From assembly GCA_001017865.1 (NCBI GenBank), contig LATQ01000001.1, forward strand, positions 248,557-259,141: DNA of 10,585 nucleotides, given 5' to 3'. Below the pieces are notes generated by a model. That model searched no databases and was not told where the DNA came from. It saw nothing but the letters and a program-made list of their open reading frames with translations. Numbering within the stretch: the first letter of the stretch is position 1; each line of letters opens with the position of its first letter. Both the position numbers and the translations under genes were made by a program. The stretch comes from Rhodococcus sp. IITR03 (GTDB taxonomy: Bacteria; Actinomycetota; Actinomycetes; Mycobacteriales; Mycobacteriaceae). Shown here piece after piece: positions 7,902-10,585 of this stretch.

Positions 7902-8435
7902 GTGAGTATCTGGGTTCCTGTCGTCGTTGCACTCGTCACCGGTGTGGTGTCGTGGGCAGTTGTGCGTCTGTCGCGCGAGCTGTCCCGCCGAAACCTCCGG
8001 ACCCGGATCGCAGCCGATCTGGCCATCTACAACGGACTCGGCGACGAGTTCCGGAAGCGTCCCCTGCGGGAGAGCGTCGATGCCCGGCTGTGGCAGCTCG
8101 CGGCGCAGTCGATGCCGTTACCTCCGGGATCGCGCCCGAAGCCCCGGATCCGCCGGATCCTGGCCCTGATCGCAGTGGTGCTCGTCGCCGTCGGAGCGCT
8201 CGTCTTCCTCGAACTCGTCCTGGGCATCCGGGAGGGCGACTCGGCGCGGGTGGCTCTCGCGCTGGTGGCAGGTGCGCTGGTCGGATTCTCGATTCCCGGC
8301 CTGTCCGCCGATCCGGCGGAGTTGCAGGAGCGGCAGCTCATCCGGGCATTGCGGGAGCGGCGGGCCATGGAACAGCTGCAGAACGGGCAGAGCTCCTCCG
8401 CAGGTACTCCCCCGGACCTTGCGGAGACCGCGTAG
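7902..8435 (+). CDS. Small membrane protein of unknown function
   Basis: A 177-aa protein that I do not recognise. A hydrophobic N-terminal segment (about 4-23, PVVVALVTGVVSWAVVRL) is followed by a basic and charged stretch of about 60 residues that is probably cytoplasmic. Two closely spaced hydrophobic segments come next, at about 86-108 (LALIAVVLVAVGALVFLELV) and 116-133 (RVALALVAGALVGFSIPG). The tail is charged and probably helical, with Gln/Arg/Glu repeats (ELQERQLIRALRERRAMEQL). There is no cysteine, so it is not a lipoprotein. The frame is intact with strong GC3 bias, which supports a real gene. The GTG at 7902 is chosen for the -10 just upstream. It ends 14 bp before the lexA-like start, so some co-transcription is possible although that gene may have its own promoter. 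Confidence 0.75.
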   Translation: MSIWVPVVVALVTGVVSWAVVRLSRELSRRNLRTRIAADLAIYNGLGDEFRKRPLRESVDARLWQLAAQSMPLPPGSRPKPRIRRILALIAVVLVAVGALVFLELVLGIREGDSARVALALVAGALVGFSIPGLSADPAELQERQLIRALRERRAMEQLQNGQSSSAGTPPDLAETA

Positions 8436-8442
8436 CTACGAT
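8431..8442 (+). promoter_or_regulatory. -10 element and overlapping palindrome before the lexA-like gene
   Basis: TACGAT (8437-8442) fits a -10 and ends 7 nt before the GTG at 8450, implying a leaderless transcript. The perfect 10-bp palindrome CGTAGCTACG (8431-8440) overlaps it and contains the stop codon of the preceding gene. A repressor bound there could block the promoter. It does not resemble the mycobacterial SOS box. Confidence 0.4.
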
Positions 8443-8449
8443 TCTCCGG

Positions 8450-9113
8450 GTGACCGGTTACGACGAGTTCGACATGTTCGGGGGCCTCGACCCCGCGTCC
8501 CTGCCGCTGCGCCAGCAGCAGATCCTGGCCGCGATCCGCGATTGGATCGTTGCGCAGGGATCGTCCCCGAGCACTCGGCAGATCGCCGAGTCGGTGGGTC
8601 TGCGGTCGACGTCGACGGTCTCGAGGCATCTGAAGAGCCTCGAGGACAAGGGTTTCCTCCGCCGCGGCGCCGCTGTGGCGCGCCAGCTCGATGTGCGCCC
8701 CTTCCTCGGCTCGTCCGGCGGTGAACGGGCGTCCGACGACACCGTGACGGTGCCGATCGTGGGCGACATCGCCGCGGGCGCACCGATTCTCGCCGAGGAG
8801 CACACCGACGACCTGCTCACCCTCCCCCCGCGATCTGGTCGGCTCCGGCACCGTTTTCGCGCTGCGCGTGCGCGGCGACTCGATGGTCGACGCGGCGATC
8901 TGCGACGGCGACACCGTGGTGGTGCGGCGGCAGCACGAGGCCCACTCCGGTCAGATCGTCGCGGCGATGATCGACGGCGAGGCGACGGTCAAGGTGTACC
9001 GGCGCCGAGACGGTCACGTCTACCTCGAACCCCGGAATTCCGCCTATCCCGTCCTCGACGGCGACGAGGCGGTGGTGTTGGGCACCGTCGTGTCCGTCAT
9101 GCGCCGCATCTGA
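8450..9113 (+). CDS. LexA-type self-cleaving transcriptional repressor (LexA or paralogue); one frameshift
   Basis: 220 aa after repair, the usual LexA length. The N-terminal winged helix-turn-helix (about 18-80) has [20 protein letters not shown] as the recognition region. The C-terminal S24 peptidase domain is complete: cleavage site Ala109-Gly110 in [12 protein letters not shown], catalytic Ser144 in [14 protein letters not shown] and Lys181 in [10 protein letters not shown]. Family knowledge: RecA filaments trigger self-cleavage and derepress SOS genes. The wing segment usually read as RRDPNRPRA is here RRGAAVARQ, so this may be a second LexA-like protein with another operator instead of the housekeeping LexA. 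One extra C in the run 8824-8829 breaks the frame at [10 protein letters not shown]; removing it restores the whole domain. GTG 8450 lies 7 nt after a -10. Confidence 0.88.
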
Positions 9114-9116
9114 TCC

Positions 9117-9135
9117 CTGCCGAGATCAGCGGCAG
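9117..9135. terminator. Small hairpin between convergent genes
   Basis: CTGCCG (9117-9122) and CGGCAG (9130-9135) form a 6-bp stem with a 7-nt loop. They span the 12-bp gap between the lexA-like stop and the stop of the opposing gene. The location suits a bidirectional terminator, but the stem is short and there is no T run. Confidence 0.3.
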
Positions 9136-9986
9136 ATCGGATCGGTGACGACCGGCGGTAGTCCGTCGAGGAGATCCTGCGCGGGCGGCCCGAGCAGCGG
9201 ATCGCCGGCGAGCCAACCCAGCGGCGGGCAGTCCTGCAGGAGCGGACCGGTCTCCGGTCCGGGTCGAAAAGGACCGGTCTCCGGTCCGGGCGGCATTCCT
9301 TCGGTGAACGCGCCGAGGACGTGTTCGGAGAGCTGCCCTGCCGATCCGTAGGTCGACGCCGCGACGGAGAAAACGGGACCGAACGAGGCGGAGGCGTGGA
9401 ACGAGCGGTCGTCGCTCCATCCCCACTTCGTCCCGATGACACCGGCGATCAGCGCCGTCCCGTAGTTCTGCGGATATCCGTCGGCCGCGGTGTCGTAGGC
9501 CCTGGCCATCGCAGCGAGCACCGGCGAACCGGGATCGGTGCGCTTCTTCGTCTCGAGATAGGTGACCATGTCGTGCGTCGACGTGGTGCCGACACCCCAG
9601 TAGCCGGGCACGTAGGTGTCGGTGAGCCCGAACTCCGCCGCGGTCGACGAGATCGCCTGCGGGTATTTCGCGTGCAGGCGGTCGGCGATCGCGTCGTTCG
9701 ACGACCGGATCATCTCGGTCGCGTCGGCGTGGTCCGCGGGGTCGCCGTAGGTGAGGACGTACTCGGCCAGATACATCTTGACGATCGACACACCGGCACG
9801 GGACTCGTGTTCGTTCGCGGTGCCGGCGCGCACACCGGTCGGGGTATGCGCGAACGAGATCTGGGTACTGCTCGGAGCAGCGATCGCGCCGGTGTCGTCC
9901 ACGATCGGCGCGGGTGCTGCGGAGGCGATGTGACCGCCGAGGGCGGTGAGGGTGGCTACGGCGAGGGCTGTCGCAATCGGGCGCAT
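9126..9986 (-). CDS. Secreted serine hydrolase, beta-lactamase / penicillin-binding-protein-like fold
   Basis: 286 aa, frame intact. A Sec-type signal peptide (MRPIATALAVATLTALGG, cleavage probably after IASA at 20-23) indicates export. Three motifs in the expected order suggest the serine beta-lactamase/transpeptidase fold: S67-I-V-K70 in AGVSIVKMYLAEYV (the SxxK nucleophile and base), S95-S-N97 in IRSSNDAIADRL (like the class A SDN motif) and K187-W-G in GTKWGWSDD (in place of KTG). The C-terminus is Gly/Pro-rich with a repeated GPETGP and two cysteines (253 and 285) that could pair. ATG 9986 is chosen because the signal peptide begins there. I cannot say whether it hydrolyses beta-lactams, acts on peptidoglycan or is inactive. 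It converges on the lexA-like gene. Confidence 0.75.
   Translation of the reverse strand: MRPIATALAVATLTALGGHIASAAPAPIVDDTGAIAAPSSTQISFAHTPTGVRAGTANEHESRAGVSIVKMYLAEYVLTYGDPADHADATEMIRSSNDAIADRLHAKYPQAISSTAAEFGLTDTYVPGYWGVGTTSTHDMVTYLETKKRTDPGSPVLAAMARAYDTAADGYPQNYGTALIAGVIGTKWGWSDDRSFHASASFGPVFSVAASTYGSAGQLSEHVLGAFTEGMPPGPETGPFRPGPETGPLLQDCPPLGWLAGDPLLGPPAQDLLDGLPPVVTDPICR
9244..9290. repeat. Two direct copies of a self-complementary 17-bp hairpin
   Basis: GGACCGG-TCT-CCGGTCC occurs at 9244-9260 and again at 9271-9287, each followed by GGG. Each copy is a perfect 7-bp stem with a 3-nt loop. The 27-bp period is 9 codons and encodes the repeated GPETGP in the secreted hydrolase, so reading frame is kept. 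Confidence 0.85.
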
Positions 9987-10061
9987 GCGGACGGTTACCC
10001 CGAACCGGACGCGCGTAACGGCCGCGACCTGCACCCGACCGTTCCTGTCGGTGCTCGCCAC

Positions 10062-10067
10062 TACAGT
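10062..10067 (+). promoter_or_regulatory. Possible -10 element of the right-edge gene
   Basis: TACAGT fits TANNNT and lies 50 nt before the ATG at 10118, in the 131-bp gap between the divergent hydrolase and FtsK-like genes. The same hexamer precedes the tRNA. No clear -35 or operator is seen, and nothing else stands out in this gap. Confidence 0.25.
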
Positions 10068-10117
10068 TCGGCCGTCCGGGGATCGCTCCGGACCCAGCGA
10101 CACGAAACGGATCCACC

Positions 10118-10585
10118 ATGTCGATGCCCGCCACTCCGCCCACTCGTCGACCGTGCCGATCTTCCGTCCCGGTGCGTCCAGCTCGCGGACCGAGCGGCCG
10201 GGCCGTCGCGTGCCGGACGACGATCCCGTTCGGGCGCGACAACGACGGCACGCCCGTCTCGTGGGATCTGTCCGCCGGCCGACACCTGTTGATCCGACGC
10301 GACGAGCGCCGCTCGTCGCCCAGCGTGTCGCTCGACCTGATCGCGATGACGACCCTGACCGGCGGCACCCACGACCTGGTGGTCGTCGATCCGCATCGTC
10401 GGCATCGCTGGCTCGGCGGATCCGCCTCGCTCCCCACGGGGCCGTGCTGTTGGGCCACCACCGCCGAACAGATCACCGGCGTGGTCGCCGAACTCGACTC
10501 CCCGGTCGTCGGACCCCCGCGCGTGCTGCTCGTCGCCGATCTCGCCGCTACCGTCGCAGCGCTCGACGTCGAGGGCGCCGTCGAC
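10118..10585 (+). CDS. Possible FtsK/SpoIIIE-like ATPase-domain protein, N-terminal part, frameshifted and cut by the window edge
   Basis: The ATG at 10118 opens MSMPATPPTRR. Continuity then needs a shift of frame near 10148 to give TVPIFRPGASSSRTERPGRR, and a shift back near 10222. After that comes IPFGRDNDGTPVSWDLSAG then RHLLI, which resembles the strand leading into the P-loop of FtsK/SpoIIIE proteins (typically GRDxDGxPVxxDLxxxPHLL). The region that should be Walker A (about 10295-10325) is unclear and shows no GKS/GKT in any frame. Later parts fit the fold: HDLVVVDPHRRHRW (like the LIDPK strand), ATTAEQITGVVAEL, and PRVLLVADLAA at the Walker B position. The gene continues past 10585. 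The family call is tentative. An ATPase-dead paralogue, or a gene damaged by sequence errors, are both possible. Confidence 0.45.
   Translation, partial: MSMPATPPTRRPCRSSVPVRPARGPSGRAVACRTTIPFGRDNDGTPVSWDLSAGRHLLIRRDERRSSPSVSLDLIAMTTLTGGTHDLVVVDPHRRHRWLGGSASLPTGPCCWATTAEQITGVVAELDSPVVGPPRVLLVADLAATVAALDVEGAVD

Noticed and set aside
7639..7932. N-terminal extension of pdtaR up to 7932
   Set aside because: It would run antisense through the tRNA gene, and it makes the protein nearly 100 residues longer than the family. The internal ATG at 7638 has a good Shine-Dalgarno.
9097..10476. 459-codon minus-strand frame over the hydrolase and FtsK-like genes
   Set aside because: It is Arg-rich and without motifs; the neighbouring frame has a signal peptide and catalytic motifs in order, so this is a shadow.
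1..10585. CRISPR arrays, insertion sequences, riboswitches
   Set aside because: No regularly spaced repeats, transposase motifs, terminal inverted repeats or recognisable riboswitch cores were found on reading both strands.

Overview
The window comes from a high-GC actinobacterium, most likely Mycobacteriales and close to Rhodococcus/Nocardia. The basis is the strong G/C bias at third codon positions, frequent GTG starts, -10 hexamers 6-7 nt upstream of GTG codons, a PdtaR-type receiver-ANTAR regulator, and actinobacterial forms of PolA and LexA. It looks like core chromosome. I saw no insertion sequence, phage module or CRISPR array.

Layout, left to right. (1) The 5' end of polA on the minus strand (5'-nuclease domain only; the rest lies beyond the left edge). 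(2) A divergent regulatory gap, then a tightly packed plus-strand operon for a branched-chain-amino-acid-type (HAAT/Liv) ABC importer: permease LivH with an unusual secreted N-terminal domain, permease LivM, ATPase LivG and ATPase LivF. (3) The lipoprotein substrate-binding protein of the same family, convergent on the minus strand and separated from livF by a hairpin terminator. (4) pdtaR (minus strand), which encodes a receiver plus RNA-binding ANTAR antitermination regulator. (5) A plus-strand tRNA gene with anticodon CAA (Leu) but a short variable loop. (6) A small unrecognised membrane protein. (7) A LexA-type self-cleaving repressor. (8) A convergent secreted serine-hydrolase/beta-lactamase-fold protein. 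(9) The start of a divergent gene resembling an FtsK/SpoIIIE-type ATPase, which runs off the right edge.

The ABC genes form one functional unit: the lipoprotein captures substrate outside the membrane, LivH and LivM form the channel, and LivG and LivF power it. The substrate cannot be read from sequence. Amino acids are the family default, but urea or amides are possible.

The most pervasive anomaly is technical. Seven of the ten protein genes (polA, livH, livM, livG, livK, lexA-like, ftsK-like) are interrupted by single-base frameshifts, nearly all in short G or C runs. The protein reads perfectly once one base is added or removed. Because polA and lexA are normally important and the flanking codons are conserved, I read these as consensus or homopolymer errors, not true pseudogenes. 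Coordinates are given for the whole gene across the breaks, and residue numbers refer to the repaired protein.

I do not see a clearly new multi-gene system. The best leads are the class-I-shaped Leu(CAA) tRNA, the secreted beta-sandwich fused to LivH, the LexA-like protein with a changed wing, and the degenerate FtsK-like gene.
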